The notes under the pieces were generated by a model that was not told where the DNA came from, searched no databases, and saw nothing but the letters and a program-made list of their open reading frames with translations. Shown one piece after another: positions 5,621 through 5,847 of a stretch of DNA of 5,847 nucleotides. Numbering within the stretch: position 1 is the first letter of the stretch; every line of letters begins with the position of its first letter. A program made the translations under genes and the position numbers. Origin of the DNA: Nitrososphaeraceae archaeon (GTDB taxonomy: Archaea; Thermoproteota; Nitrososphaeria; Nitrososphaerales; Nitrososphaeraceae); assembly GCA_021155845.1 (NCBI GenBank), contig JAJNBK010000179.1:1-5847 (forward strand), written 5' to 3'.

Positions 5621-5757
5621 TATTTGAAAAGTTAATTTGATGTGATAATAATATATAGACTAGACTATTTGATAACGGTAGTATTGCTATTAAAGTATGC
5701 CAGATTTTTTAGATATTATAGCCACTCTTTTATGTATTAATTCTTGACTATATCTAA
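5531..5757 (-). repeat. Direct repeat copy B: cutA 5' end plus upstream region
   Basis: Partner of 2280-2506 in the same orientation, near-identical over the coding part and more diverged over the promoter side. The left boundary at 5531 is sharp; the right one fades around 5757. Beyond it (5758-5847) I see no gene or recognised signal. Confidence 0.8.
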
Positions 5758-5847
5758 CTAATTCCAAAATTATTATCTTACGCTTACAAACATATTTTTT
5801 GACTGAATGATTTCTTTATAGTGGTCTACTATTGGAATTGGATAATC

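Overview
The window is an AT-rich, gene-sparse archaeal segment. The pelota (aDom34) gene rules out bacteria. TATA-like boxes lie about 30 nt upstream of several starts, giving leaderless or nearly leaderless transcripts. The AKWWNW secreted protein and the polytopic protein with a charged tail resemble families I associate with soil ammonia-oxidising Nitrososphaerota (Nitrososphaerales, Nitrosocosmicus-like). The domain call is firm; the genus-level guess is only moderate and rests on family recall and base composition.

Layout, left to right. Bases 1-65 may hold the last 20 codons of an unidentified plus-strand gene, followed by about 270 nt of AT-rich spacer. A small unrecognised gene (334-798, plus) with a Ser/Thr-rich tail lies 31 nt ahead of pelota (830-1935, plus). 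Pelota is broken near its 5' end by an exact 20-bp tandem duplication that shifts the frame after codon 10. Removing one repeat unit gives an uninterrupted 361-codon gene. Convergent to it is cutA (minus, 1989-2362), broken by a 7-bp deletion in its first beta-strand. After about 470 nt of spacer come two minus-strand genes: a secreted protein of unknown function (2836-3582) and a ten-helix membrane protein (3897-5264). At 5531-5757 a second, truncated copy of the cutA 5' end and its promoter region appears in the same orientation. It still carries the seven bases the first copy has lost, but has its own in-frame stop.

The main theme is small slippage-type changes. They comprise a 20-bp tandem duplication in pelota, a 12-bp in-frame tandem duplication in the upstream gene, a 7-bp microhomology deletion in cutA, a (GTT)6 tract, and a diverged direct repeat of the cutA promoter and 5' region flanking about 3 kb. 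Pelota normally works in ribosome rescue (no-go and non-stop decay, with an aEF1A-type GTPase) and CutA is a small trimeric protein linked to divalent-metal tolerance. No shared pathway links the genes here. I see no CRISPR array, tRNA, rRNA, transposase or recognisable defence system. The pelota and cutA lesions are the observations most worth checking, both as biology and as possible assembly errors.
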